A stretch of 64,000 nt of DNA from Arthrobacter beigongshangensis (GTDB lineage Bacteria; Bacillota; Bacilli; Bacillales_A; Planococcaceae). This document shows, piece after piece, positions 24,003 to 32,040 of the stretch (its first letter is position 1; each line of letters opens with the position of its first letter). The translations under genes were made by a program, and so were the position numbers. The stretch is taken from positions 1-64,000 of the forward strand of contig NZ_JADHDX010000006.1 of NCBI RefSeq assembly GCF_016820585.1, in the 5' to 3' direction. The notes under the pieces are model-generated. The model worked only from the letters and a program-made list of their open reading frames with translations, did not search any database and was not told the origin of the DNA.

Positions 24003-24010
24003 AGCATGAT

Positions 24011-25072
24011 TTATAGTGTATTTTCTGTTTCCGCTTCCCATCGCTTAATTTCAGCCTTTACGATTGGCGCTACTTTTGTACCTAACAGCTCAATCGCCCG
24101 TAATACTTCGTCATGTGGCATAGACCCGACTGGAACATGGAGCATGAAACGTTCAACTCCGACATTTTTACGAAGGAAAATGATTTTTTCCGCTACTGTC
24201 TCTGCGTCTCCTACATACAATGCGCCTTCCAAGCTACTTGCCGCCTCAAAGGTGTTCCGTGTATATGGTCCCCACCCACGTTCTCTGCCTAACACATTCA
24301 TCGCTTGCGCAGTGGACGGGAAAAACTGGTCTTTTGCCTCAGCTGTTGTTTCTCCAACAAAACCATGCGAATGCGAAGCGACTTTTAGTTTCGAAACGTC
24401 ATGTCCCGCCTGTTTAGCAGCTTGCTTATACAAATCAACGACCTGCGCAAACTGTAACGGACTGCCCCCTATAATCGCGAGTACTAGTGGCAATCCAAGA
24501 ATTCCTGCACGCACTGCAGATTGTGGCGTGCCGCCGCTTGCAATCCAAATGGGTAGGCGCTCTTGTTCAGGCCGAGGGTAAACGCCTAGATTCGAAATCG
24601 ATGGACGATGATTTCCATTCCAAGTCACTTTTTCCGATTCATTAATTTTCAGTAATAACTCTAGTTTCTCATCAAATAATTCGTCATAATCCTGTAAGTC
24701 ATAGCCAAAAAGGGGAAACGATTCAATAAATGAACCGCGACCTGCCATGATTTCCGCACGTCCATTTGAAATGGCATCAATTGTTGAAAATTGTTGATAT
24801 AAACGTACCGGATCATCTGATGAAAGGACGGATACGGCACTTGTCAATTGAATGTTTTTCGTCCGTGCTGCCGCTGCCGCGAGCAAAACAGTTGGCGCAG
24901 AACAAGCGAAATCCGCACGATGATGCTCACCTACTCCGAACACATCCAATCCTACCTGATCCGCTAGCACAATTTCCTCCACCACTTCACGTATCCGCTC
25001 CGCATGGCTCGTCACTTGACCCGTCTCTACATCCGGGGTTGTTTCAACAAACGTCGTTACACCAATTTCCAC
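24011..25072 (-). CDS. LLM class flavin-dependent oxidoreductase (luciferase-like monooxygenase)
   Basis: This enzyme is about 353 aa from GTG 25072, which is preceded by GGGAGGAAACCAAA; an ATG 17 codons further upstream lacks a ribosome site. The luciferase-like TIM-barrel features are clear: VEIGVTTFVETTP, GLDVFGVGEHHRADFACSAP near residue 40, ISNGRAEIMAGRGSFIESFP, and the C-terminal GDAETVAEKI. These enzymes use FMNH2 and oxygen on diverse organic substrates. It is a single gene between two terminators. The substrate is unknown. Confidence 0.88.
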   Translation of the reverse strand: MEIGVTTFVETTPDVETGQVTSHAERIREVVEEIVLADQVGLDVFGVGEHHRADFACSAPTVLLAAAAARTKNIQLTSAVSVLSSDDPVRLYQQFSTIDAISNGRAEIMAGRGSFIESFPLFGYDLQDYDELFDEKLELLLKINESEKVTWNGNHRPSISNLGVYPRPEQERLPIWIASGGTPQSAVRAGILGLPLVLAIIGGSPLQFAQVVDLYKQAAKQAGHDVSKLKVASHSHGFVGETTAEAKDQFFPSTAQAMNVLGRERGWGPYTRNTFEAASSLEGALYVGDAETVAEKIIFLRKNVGVERFMLHVPVGSMPHDEVLRAIELLGTKVAPIVKAEIKRWEAETENTL

Positions 25073-25291
25073 TTTGGTTTCCTCCCTTTTTGTCGAATAT
25101 GGGGTATTCCCCTTGACCTTCATTCAGTCCTTACGTTGCATACCCAGTATAAATTAAGCAGAATGGCTTGTATATTAACTAGATTCTGAGACGGGTCAAT
25201 GAATAAAGTGGAGGTACTGATTTGATTCCGAAGTATGTGAGAACAGGGTGCCCGATTTTAGACGCTCAACATCCAAAACATTGCTATAATA

Positions 25292-25336
25292 AGAGGGTGT
25301 CAAATGCAGAATGAAAGCTTTGACGCTCTTTTTTAC
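25292..25336 (+). terminator. Imperfect hairpin followed by a T-run
   Basis: AAGAGGGTGTCAAA and TTTGACGCTCTTTTTT form an imperfect stem about 50 bases upstream of the DUF4317 gene. It may be an orphan terminator or an attenuator; nothing coding precedes it on this strand. Confidence 0.5.
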
Positions 25337-25388
25337 GTTCAAAACGTGAGTTTTAGGTTCGATATGCTAGTTGGGAGTTGAAGTTGAG

Positions 25389-26576
25389 ATGAACAAGAAG
25401 GATATTGCAGCGATTCGCAAGCAATTTAAGTTGGATACGGATTTACTGACGATTACTGAAATTTACAAAGTGTATATTAGGCAGGAGAGCAGTGAATTTT
25501 ATCATGAGGAAAGTCAGCCATTTTCCCTTTTGGATAGGGAGCAGCAGGAGTTGTTTCTGAACAATTTTAAAAAAGTGTTGGGTGGAAAACTGGGGTTGAA
25601 GCTATTTGAGGTGAAGTTTCGACAGCAAGAGGAGGAGCAAACGGACCATACGCAACGACTTTTATATGAGGGACTCCAAACGGCTGAGGTAGAAGATTGG
25701 AAAGAGAATATGCAAAGCATCGCTGAAAAGATGGTGCAGGACGTTCAATATGAAAAGGACATCGTTGTGACTTTCATTCGCGGGACTTATTTTAAACCGA
25801 CGAAAAGGAATCATGAGGAAGAGGAAGTCGCCAAACGGGATGAAGTGTACAAGAACCCGTTCATTCTCTGCAGTATGAATCAGACTGAGCTGCCGAAACG
25901 ATCACTTGTATTTGATTTCAATGAGAAGGAATTTAAGTCGCAGGACATGCTCGATCCGATTATCAATTTAACATCTCCAATCGGTGGATTTTTGTTCCCA
26001 GTCTTTACGGACAATGCGGCAGATGTCAATCACATCTTGTATGCTGCGGGTAAAGCGAATAAGCCGAATTACGAGTTTGTCGAGAGTGTGTTGGACGGTG
26101 AAGAGGTGATGACTGCTGATGATGATAAAGCGGTCTTTGAAGAAATTATAAAAGAAGTAGTTGGGAATGAAGTGAGTACCAAAACCCTTGCCAGTGTCTA
26201 TGATGAAATCAACAGTATGTTGGTTGTAGAAGATGAAGGTGAAGAGGAATACCTTCCTGTTCTGGACACGAAAGAGGTGGAACGTGTGCTGAAGGCGAGT
26301 GGTGTGAAAGATGTCAGCTCGGAAAAAGTGGAGAGGGCATTTCAGACTGTAATTGAAGACAAAACCTATGAAATGCAGGCAAGCCATATCATTCCAAGTT
26401 ACACATCCAAGTCCATCAAGATTGAAACGAAAGTGGCAAATATTGCGATTAGCCCGCAAGACTTGAGATATGTGCGACAGGTCACTGTCAATGGCAAACG
26501 TTGTATCTTGATTGAGGTGGAGGAAGACACTGTGATTGAAGGGTTTACGCTGCTTCCAGAAGAACTGGAAGAGTAG
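25389..26576 (+). CDS. DUF4317 family protein
   Basis: The product is about 395 aa and begins MNKKDIAAIRKQFKLDTDLL, the characteristic start of DUF4317. It is highly acidic and soluble, without membrane or signal segments. Further family-like blocks include YKNPFILCSMNQTELPKRSL near residue 150 and FPVFTDNAADVNHILYAAGK near residue 210. The start is set at ATG 25389 rather than the TTG six codons upstream, because family members begin at this Met. It is a single gene followed by a bidirectional terminator. No biochemical role is known to me. Confidence 0.82.
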   Translation: MNKKDIAAIRKQFKLDTDLLTITEIYKVYIRQESSEFYHEESQPFSLLDREQQELFLNNFKKVLGGKLGLKLFEVKFRQQEEEQTDHTQRLLYEGLQTAEVEDWKENMQSIAEKMVQDVQYEKDIVVTFIRGTYFKPTKRNHEEEEVAKRDEVYKNPFILCSMNQTELPKRSLVFDFNEKEFKSQDMLDPIINLTSPIGGFLFPVFTDNAADVNHILYAAGKANKPNYEFVESVLDGEEVMTADDDKAVFEEIIKEVVGNEVSTKTLASVYDEINSMLVVEDEGEEEYLPVLDTKEVERVLKASGVKDVSSEKVERAFQTVIEDKTYEMQASHIIPSYTSKSIKIETKVANIAISPQDLRYVRQVTVNGKRCILIEVEEDTVIEGFTLLPEELEE

Positions 26577-26617
26577 TTGCCACTTAGCATCTCTTTAACT
26601 GTAAAGAAGTCCTTTAC

Positions 26618-26672
26618 GTGAAAAAGTACCACGTCCTAAACCGATTCATCGTTTAGAACGTGGTATTTTTAT
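26618..26672 (+). terminator. Bidirectional terminator
   Basis: AAAAAGTACCACGTCCTAAA pairs with TTTAGAACGTGGTATTTTT between the convergent DUF4317 and acyl-CoA dehydrogenase genes. Confidence 0.85.
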
Positions 26673-26689
26673 TCCATAAGGGATTGCTG

Positions 26690-27856
26690 CTATGGGAGTT
26701 TCGTGTCCTTGTCTTGTTCAATGGCAGACAATGCCAACTTTTTGATGGTCATGTCATCCATTGGGGGATTATGTAAACCTGCTCGGACATCGCGGTAGTG
26801 TCGTTGTAAAGGATTGCTGCGCTGCAGACTTTTGGCGCCGACAATTCGCATCGCTTTATCGACAATCGTCACAGCCGAGTTGGTGACGGTATGTTTGACG
26901 ACGCCCATCTCATTGGACAGTAGATGTCTGCGAGATTTATCGTCATACACTTCTGCGACGCTATATATCAGATGTCTTGCTTGTGTTAACGCTAAATCCA
27001 TTTCCCCGATGAGCTGTTGAACGTTCGGTAATTGGCTGATGGGGCCGTTTAGACTGTTTGGCTTATGGTTATTGGCGAAGTGGACGGCGTAATCACGCGC
27101 AGCTTGTGCGATACCGAGATAACAGGCGGGAATGTGAAGAAGCCAAGCGTTCATTGTCCCGCCACTTGGTGCATCTGGAAGTTCAACAAGCTTGGAAGCA
27201 TCGACGATGACGTTATCGAGCACTAGATCATGACTTGCGGTTCCACGCATGGAAATCACATCCCACGTTTCTTCAATGGTGAGCCATTCTAAATCCTTAT
27301 GCAGCAGAAAGAAGCCAATCTTTTGTTGTTCTTCAATCCAGGCAGATGTTAGAAAATAGGTGAGAACGGGGGAGGCGGTTGTGAAAATTTTACGTCCTGA
27401 TAGAACCCAAGCCCCATCTTTCTGGATGGCAGTTGTTCCAGGGCGCCCACCTCGCGTCGGACTTCCTGTTTGTGCTTCACTTGCTGAACGATTTATCAAC
27501 GCTCCGTTTAGTACTTCCTTGGCTAAAAAGTCTAAGTTGTCGTCCGTCCAAAGTTTTTTCTCGAAAAGCTCGCCAATTACCCCGAGGTTCCAGCCGATGG
27601 AAAGGGCTGTGTTTGCGTCGAAACTAGCAAGTGTTTCTTGGAGAAGCACCATGTCATAGATGGTTAATCCTGCACCACCATAGGCTGTTGGAAGCGTACT
27701 GCTGGTATAACCGATATCCACCAACGATTGAATATTATCTTTTGGAAAGATGGATAACTCATCAATTTCGGCTGCTCCTTTTTTGAATGCGGCTTCTTTG
27801 TCATATAGTTTTTGTAGCCATTCTTTTTGACGTGCTGTTTTCACGAATAAATGCAT
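26690..27856 (-). CDS. Acyl-CoA dehydrogenase family protein
   Basis: The 388-aa flavoprotein belongs to the acyl-CoA dehydrogenase fold. PTAYGGAGLTIYDMVLLQET lies near residue 55, a nucleotide/substrate block SASEAQTGSPTRGGRPG is near 125, and the C-terminal helical domain carries IGEMDLALTQARHLIYSVAE and DKAMRIVGAKSLQRSNPLQR. The expected catalytic Glu position is not obvious, so this could be a monooxygenase-like or desulfurisation-type relative (DszC-like) rather than a beta-oxidation enzyme. ATG 27856 follows GAGGAGGCGC. It is a single gene. Confidence 0.82.
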   Translation of the reverse strand: MHLFVKTARQKEWLQKLYDKEAAFKKGAAEIDELSIFPKDNIQSLVDIGYTSSTLPTAYGGAGLTIYDMVLLQETLASFDANTALSIGWNLGVIGELFEKKLWTDDNLDFLAKEVLNGALINRSASEAQTGSPTRGGRPGTTAIQKDGAWVLSGRKIFTTASPVLTYFLTSAWIEEQQKIGFFLLHKDLEWLTIEETWDVISMRGTASHDLVLDNVIVDASKLVELPDAPSGGTMNAWLLHIPACYLGIAQAARDYAVHFANNHKPNSLNGPISQLPNVQQLIGEMDLALTQARHLIYSVAEVYDDKSRRHLLSNEMGVVKHTVTNSAVTIVDKAMRIVGAKSLQRSNPLQRHYRDVRAGLHNPPMDDMTIKKLALSAIEQDKDTKLP

Positions 27857-28051
27857 AGTATTGCGCCTCCTCATGTCGTTGAAAATGAAAGTAAGATTAT
27901 ATGATGATTATAATCCATATTTGTTTAGTTGGCTTTGAAAGAGCTACTTATTAAAAAATTGAAATAGGCTCCTCCATGCATACTTTTAGGATATTTTACA
28001 ATACTAGGCTCACCGTAACTTATCTTATTTGCAGGAAGGGAAGAGATATAA

Positions 28052-28327
28052 ATGGCTAAGCGCTCGGACACAAGTTGGAAAAAGGATAATCCAAACACTT
28101 TTTTAAGCAACTCTGTTCAAAAGGCGGATCGTGCGGTGAAGCAAGCGATGTCACATCCAGAGGAGATAGCAGTTGAGCATGCTTTCAATTCGATTTCACG
28201 TGCAGAAAAGGCATTTTCGAATGTAGAACAACATAAGGAGCAGCCGAATTCGGTCGAGCAAAACAAAGAACAGTTAGACCTGATGAAGCAGCAATTGAAC
28301 GATGTCCAGGAGATTGTGGAAGAGTAA
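28052..28327 (+). CDS. 91-aa hypothetical coiled-coil protein
   Basis: This small, polar, Gln/Glu-rich protein starts MAKRSDTSWKKDNPNTFLSN and ends in a predicted helix KQQLNDVQEIVEE. A short repeated segment (EQHKEQPNSVEQNKEQLDLM) gives a coiled-coil look. There is no signal or membrane segment. The ATG follows GGAAGGGAAGAGAT. A weak hairpin (CCCCCGTA with TTATGGGGG, 28343-28378) follows and may terminate it. Unknown; possibly a small stress or sporulation-associated protein. Confidence 0.65.
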   Translation: MAKRSDTSWKKDNPNTFLSNSVQKADRAVKQAMSHPEEIAVEHAFNSISRAEKAFSNVEQHKEQPNSVEQNKEQLDLMKQQLNDVQEIVEE

Positions 28328-28409
28328 TCCTATATGACAATGCCCCCGTAGGTGTCGTAAAGTTTATGGGGGTTATTTTATGTCTACCTTGTTGTATGAA
28401 GCGATTAAA

Positions 28410-28577
28410 TTAATGATTTCGTTTCGCCTCTTTCACTGATACTATCTCGGCGTCTACTCCGTATTCTCCCCTGATTACTTTCCTTGCACCGACTGGAGTT
28501 CTCGCAGTGACTTGTTTGAACTCTCTTGTTCCGTTTAGTTCCATTTCCACAAGGAAGCATTTTGATCCGCACATCAT
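28410..28577 (-). CDS. 55-aa hypothetical protein with N-terminal CxxxC
   Basis: The frame starts MMCGSKCFLVEMELNGTREF and continues VTARTPVGARKVIRGEYGVD, ending AKRNH. The ribosome site GAGGG lies six bases upstream of the ATG at 28577. The beta-rich pattern and clear SD make this a better gene than the longer overlapping frame at 28405-28590. It begins 10 bases after the upstream 123-codon frame stops, suggesting an operon. Family not recognised. Confidence 0.6.
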   Translation of the reverse strand: MMCGSKCFLVEMELNGTREFKQVTARTPVGARKVIRGEYGVDAEIVSVKEAKRNH

Positions 28578-28586
28578 ATGAATCCC

Positions 28587-28958
28587 TCATTTCTTAAGTT
28601 TTTCATTTTCTTCATTGTAGGCTAACTCCGCTTTAATAGGAAATCTACTGCTATAGTAACATTGAAAAGATCGCACAATCTCTAGCGATGGCATTCCGTT
28701 ATTCGTGAAATTCTTCAGATCAGTCCATACTCGCTTTCTCGATTTCCACATACTATAATTAATGATAAACGTATTCCTTAATTTGTAACTTTGTCGAGGG
28801 ATAATAGCATAAAGTTGAACTTCTTCGTTTTCATTAAAAGATGATTCCAGCCAATGAAATGTATCAACGCCGGCATACTTTTTACCACTGATTAACAAAA
28901 CATGTACCAATAAGTAATAGGTAATGACAATCTTACATCCTGGATTGATTATCAACAT
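28587..28958 (-). CDS. Hypothetical protein, about 120 aa
   Basis: This open frame of up to 123 codons encodes a Tyr/aromatic-rich protein (FHWLESSFNENEEVQLYAII, then YSMWKSRKRVWTDLKNFTNN). The first 25 residues are hydrophobic (VITYYLLVHVLLISG). No strong ribosome site is visible before the ATG at 28958, so the true start may be internal. It lies directly upstream of the 55-aa gene. No family is recognised, and it may be an ancient phage or island fragment. Confidence 0.42.
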   Translation of the reverse strand: MLIINPGCKIVITYYLLVHVLLISGKKYAGVDTFHWLESSFNENEEVQLYAIIPRQSYKLRNTFIINYSMWKSRKRVWTDLKNFTNNGMPSLEIVRSFQCYYSSRFPIKAELAYNEENEKLKK

Positions 28959-29052
28959 GAACTGTCTTCAACGATTAGGGCAGAAAATTGAAGATGTTTA
29001 CTTGGATTTTTTTTCTATTACTACACTACTAAAATTGAAATCAAAAAAGCCC

Positions 29053-29083
29053 TTGCGGTTGACGTAACGTCAAGTGATATAGT
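29053..29083 (+). promoter_or_regulatory. MerR-type promoter with dyad operator in a 19-bp spacer
   Basis: A -35 like TTGCGG (29053-29058) and a -10 TATAGT (29078-29083) are 19 bp apart. The spacer carries the dyad TTGACG-TAA-CGTCAA (29059-29073). Over-long spacers with a central dyad are the hallmark of promoters untwisted by MerR activators, and the MerR gene starts just downstream. Confidence 0.8.
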
Positions 29084-29108
29084 TCAAACTGAAAGGAAGT
29101 GAATAACA

Positions 29109-29894
29109 ATGGAGAAAGAATACTCTATTGGAGAATTTGCAAAACTGACAGGAATTACTGAACGTACACTGCGTCACTACGATCAGATTGGGCTGTTGAA
29201 ACCTTCGGAGTACACGGAACATGGACATCGGAAGTATAACAACAAATCCATTGTACAGCTTCAAAAAATAGCTGTACTAAAATTTTTGGATTTGCCGTTG
29301 GTAGATATTTCTGAACATCTCAAGCAGCCTGAACAGGATTTTTTGAAGACACTGGAAACTCAGGCAAATATGCTGGAAGAAAAAAAGGTGCAGATTGAAA
29401 CAGTTTTACAAACCATTGACCGCGTTCAAAGAACTGTTTCAGAATCAGAAGCCGTCGATCCTGATTCACTGATAGTACTCATTCATGCATTGAAAAATGA
29501 AGAGGCACGAAACCGCTGGACCAATGAGCATGCGACCGACTCGGTGTATAATAAGTTACACTCGCATACGGCGCAACTAGAATTGGATAAGGAAATGACC
29601 GTGTGGACTAGTAAAATGAAGCGATTCATTCAAGAAGGAAAAACACCTAATGATCCTGAAGTGCTTAAACATACCGAAGCCATGATATCGTTTATGAAGC
29701 CTATGGTCGAACCCCTTTTAGATGATGAAGATAGGAAACAGCTCATGAATAGTGAAGGTTCTTTCGTAGAGCCTAACCCTTATTTATTTCCTAGTGCTTT
29801 TAACAAAGAAGAGGAGAAATTTGTGGAAAAAGTGATTGATGAGCTGATTAGCAGTAAGATAAACAGTGATCGGCATACTGGTGAAAAATCATAA
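29109..29894 (+). CDS. MerR family regulator with effector-binding C terminus (TipA-like)
   Basis: The 261-aa regulator begins YSIGEFAKLTGITERTLRHY, the MerR winged helix (residues about 5-75), then YNNKSIVQLQKIAVLKFL. A long dimerisation helix follows (about 80-125). The C-terminal 130 residues are helical and acidic, similar to TipAS-type domains that bind small hydrophobic molecules. It lacks the metal-binding Cys set of MerR/CueR. The promoter upstream has a MerR dyad, so it probably activates its own gene. No obvious partner gene follows on the same strand except the lipoprotein 140 bases on. Confidence 0.88.
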   Translation: MEKEYSIGEFAKLTGITERTLRHYDQIGLLKPSEYTEHGHRKYNNKSIVQLQKIAVLKFLDLPLVDISEHLKQPEQDFLKTLETQANMLEEKKVQIETVLQTIDRVQRTVSESEAVDPDSLIVLIHALKNEEARNRWTNEHATDSVYNKLHSHTAQLELDKEMTVWTSKMKRFIQEGKTPNDPEVLKHTEAMISFMKPMVEPLLDDEDRKQLMNSEGSFVEPNPYLFPSAFNKEEEKFVEKVIDELISSKINSDRHTGEKS

Positions 29895-30033
29895 CGTTCA
29901 CCAAATCGTTCTTCAAGAACAAGCGCGATTATTAAAGTGCAAAAGTCTAATTGTCATCTCATTGGTAAATGCAGTGGTGCATTCTTGTGACTGTAATCAA
30001 AAGATAAAATAATTGGAAAAGAGGCTGGTATTC

Positions 30034-30723
30034 ATGTATTCGTTTAAACATGTTAGATGGATTGTTCTAGGTTTGCTAATGCTACTACTTGTCGCCTGTA
30101 CTGGAACACCAAAGGCTACTCCAGACTCTCCAATTGAACAATCAGAGGAACAAGAAGAACAGGAGCAAGAATCTGAACCTGAACAGGAACAGCCAAGTGA
30201 AGTGGAGGAAGGGGTGCCGCCAACTGTATTGGAAGCAGGCACAACAGTCGTAAGAGCGCTTAAGAATGGTGATCTAAACACACTCGCAGCTTGGGCAGAT
30301 CCAAATGAAGGTGTTCGGTTTTCACCATACGGATATGTGGATACGGAGTCGGATCTTATATTTTCCAGGGATGAGCTAAAGGGTTTGATGAAGGATCCTA
30401 CAGAACACTTATGGCGGTCATTTCCTGGTTCAGACACGTTAATCAAGATGCCATACAGCGAATACCATGAGACATTCGTATATGATGCAGATTTCATGGA
30501 GGATGCTGAAATTGCAGTAAATGAGGGCATTGGGCAAGGCGCCATGATTTACAATGTGAATGAAGTGTATCCGAAAGATGCTTATGACTTTGTTGATTAT
30601 CATATTGACGGCGTCGATCCTGCTGTTGAAGGGATGGATTGGCGCAGCCTACGTCTCGTCTTTAAGAAAATCGGAGATGACCGTGCACTTGTTGGTATTA
30701 TTCATGACCAATGGACACCGTAA
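30034..30723 (+). CDS. Hypothetical lipoprotein
   Basis: The 229-aa protein has a lipoprotein signal peptide, HVRWIVLGLLMLLLVAC, with Cys in a LVAC lipobox. A Glu/Gln-rich low-complexity linker (EEQEEQEQESEPEQEQPSEV) follows, then a globular domain of about 160 residues (AGTTVVRALKNGDLNTLAAW ... RLVFKKIGDDRALVGIIHDQ). The latter resembles extracytoplasmic Bacillus proteins of unknown role. ATG 30034 is preceded by GAGG; an upstream TTG (30013) would spoil the signal peptide. It probably faces the outer membrane surface of the cell. Confidence 0.78.
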   Translation: MYSFKHVRWIVLGLLMLLLVACTGTPKATPDSPIEQSEEQEEQEQESEPEQEQPSEVEEGVPPTVLEAGTTVVRALKNGDLNTLAAWADPNEGVRFSPYGYVDTESDLIFSRDELKGLMKDPTEHLWRSFPGSDTLIKMPYSEYHETFVYDADFMEDAEIAVNEGIGQGAMIYNVNEVYPKDAYDFVDYHIDGVDPAVEGMDWRSLRLVFKKIGDDRALVGIIHDQWTP

Positions 30724-30754
30724 GATAACAAAATCTTTGATCAAGTGTCAAATA

Positions 30755-30818
30755 AATAAGGTGTCTGGGTCTAAACAAGTAAGAGTTGTTTGAGAACCAG
30801 ACGTCTTATTTTATTCAA
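30755..30818 (-). terminator. Bidirectional terminator
   Basis: AATAAGGTGTCTGGGTCT pairs with AACCAGACGTCTTATT, followed by TTATT, between the lipoprotein gene and the convergent M20 hydrolase gene. Confidence 0.8.
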
Positions 30819-30844
30819 ATATTGACTTCCCAAAAGAAACCGGC

Positions 30845-32026
30845 TTATCCCTGCACACTACACACAACCTGCCCAACAGCTTTTGCTGCAACTAAGAGTG
30901 CATCTTCGTCGATATCAAATTTCGGATGGTGATTGAAATAGGGGTTTTCAACGCCTTTTGGTGAACACGCAATATAAAAGAAACAAGCAGGGAATTTTTC
31001 AGCATAATAAGCAAAATCCTCGGAAGGCGCCATTGGTGGTACTTCTTTGACCTCTGTAATTTCTTTCACATCCGCATTTCTTAGTGCTTCAGCCACTTTT
31101 TCGGTCAGCTCAGGATTGTTGTATAAGGGCGGATAATCCGGCACGTACATAAGTTCACAGCTGACACCGAACTCTACTTCAATTCCTTTGACAAGACGTT
31201 TTATTTCTCGTTCAATCGTTTCTTTCGTTTCAACAGTCATATAACGGATATCACCTTCTAGCGTTACGCTATCTTTAATGACATTAAATGTACCAGCTCC
31301 GTCAAAGGAACCGATTGTAACGACGCCGATGTCAAATGGACTTAATCTGCGGCTGATGATGGTTTGAACTGCAGTTACAAAGTGAGCACCTGCAACAATT
31401 GCATCATTTGCTAAATGCGGTGAAGAACCGTGCCCCCCTCTGCCTTGTATTTTCAATTTCATATATGCCCGTCCGTTGAAAGCGTAGCCCTTATTGTAAG
31501 CAACCACTCCAGCAGGAGCGATGGGTAATAAGTGAATGCCATACACCTCATCCAGATCATCTAGCAGTCCGGATTCGACAATGCTTTTTGCTCCACCTGG
31601 TGGAACCTCTTCAGCATGCTGATGAATGATTTTAATCGTTCCCGCTAGTTCTGATTTCAGTTGAATTAAACAATCGGCAAGCACTAACAAGTAAGCTGTA
31701 TGACCATCATGTCCACATGCGTGCATGACACCTTCATTTTTCGACTTGAACGGCACGGGCGTTTCTTCCACAATTGGAAGAGCGTCAAAATCTGCGCGCA
31801 ATCCAATTGTTTTTCCAGGTTTTCCACCTACGATTGTTACAATAATTCCAAAACCGTTCCCGACGTTTGTTTGGACATCGACGTCTTTTCCTTTGTAAAA
31901 GTCCGCAATATATTGGGCTGTTTGTTCTTCTTGAAACGATAATTCAGGATGTTCATGTAAAAAACGCCGAATTTGAATCATTTCATCTTTACGTTCATCC
32001 AACATTTCCATTAATTTTTCTTTCAT
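30845..32026 (-). CDS. M20 family amidohydrolase/peptidase
   Basis: The 393-aa enzyme is a zinc-dependent hydrolase of the M20D (hippurate/IAA-amino acid hydrolase) type. RADFDALPI and the metal motif HACGHDGHTAYLL lie near residues 80-110, HAEEVPPGGAKSIVESGLLD near 140, and GRGGHGSSPHLANDAIVAG near 190 is the dimerisation-domain His block. These enzymes release acyl groups from N-acyl amino acids. The start follows GGGGTGAT. It is 14 bases downstream of an MFS gene on the same strand, suggesting uptake or export of its substrate by the partner. Confidence 0.9.
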   Translation of the reverse strand: MKEKLMEMLDERKDEMIQIRRFLHEHPELSFQEEQTAQYIADFYKGKDVDVQTNVGNGFGIIVTIVGGKPGKTIGLRADFDALPIVEETPVPFKSKNEGVMHACGHDGHTAYLLVLADCLIQLKSELAGTIKIIHQHAEEVPPGGAKSIVESGLLDDLDEVYGIHLLPIAPAGVVAYNKGYAFNGRAYMKLKIQGRGGHGSSPHLANDAIVAGAHFVTAVQTIISRRLSPFDIGVVTIGSFDGAGTFNVIKDSVTLEGDIRYMTVETKETIEREIKRLVKGIEVEFGVSCELMYVPDYPPLYNNPELTEKVAEALRNADVKEITEVKEVPPMAPSEDFAYYAEKFPACFFYIACSPKGVENPYFNHHPKFDIDEDALLVAAKAVGQVVCSVQG

Positions 32027-32040
32027 ATCAAAATCACCCC

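Noticed and set aside
28405-28590. 61-codon minus-strand frame
   Set aside because: A different frame over the same bases has a better ribosome site and a more protein-like sequence (55 aa).
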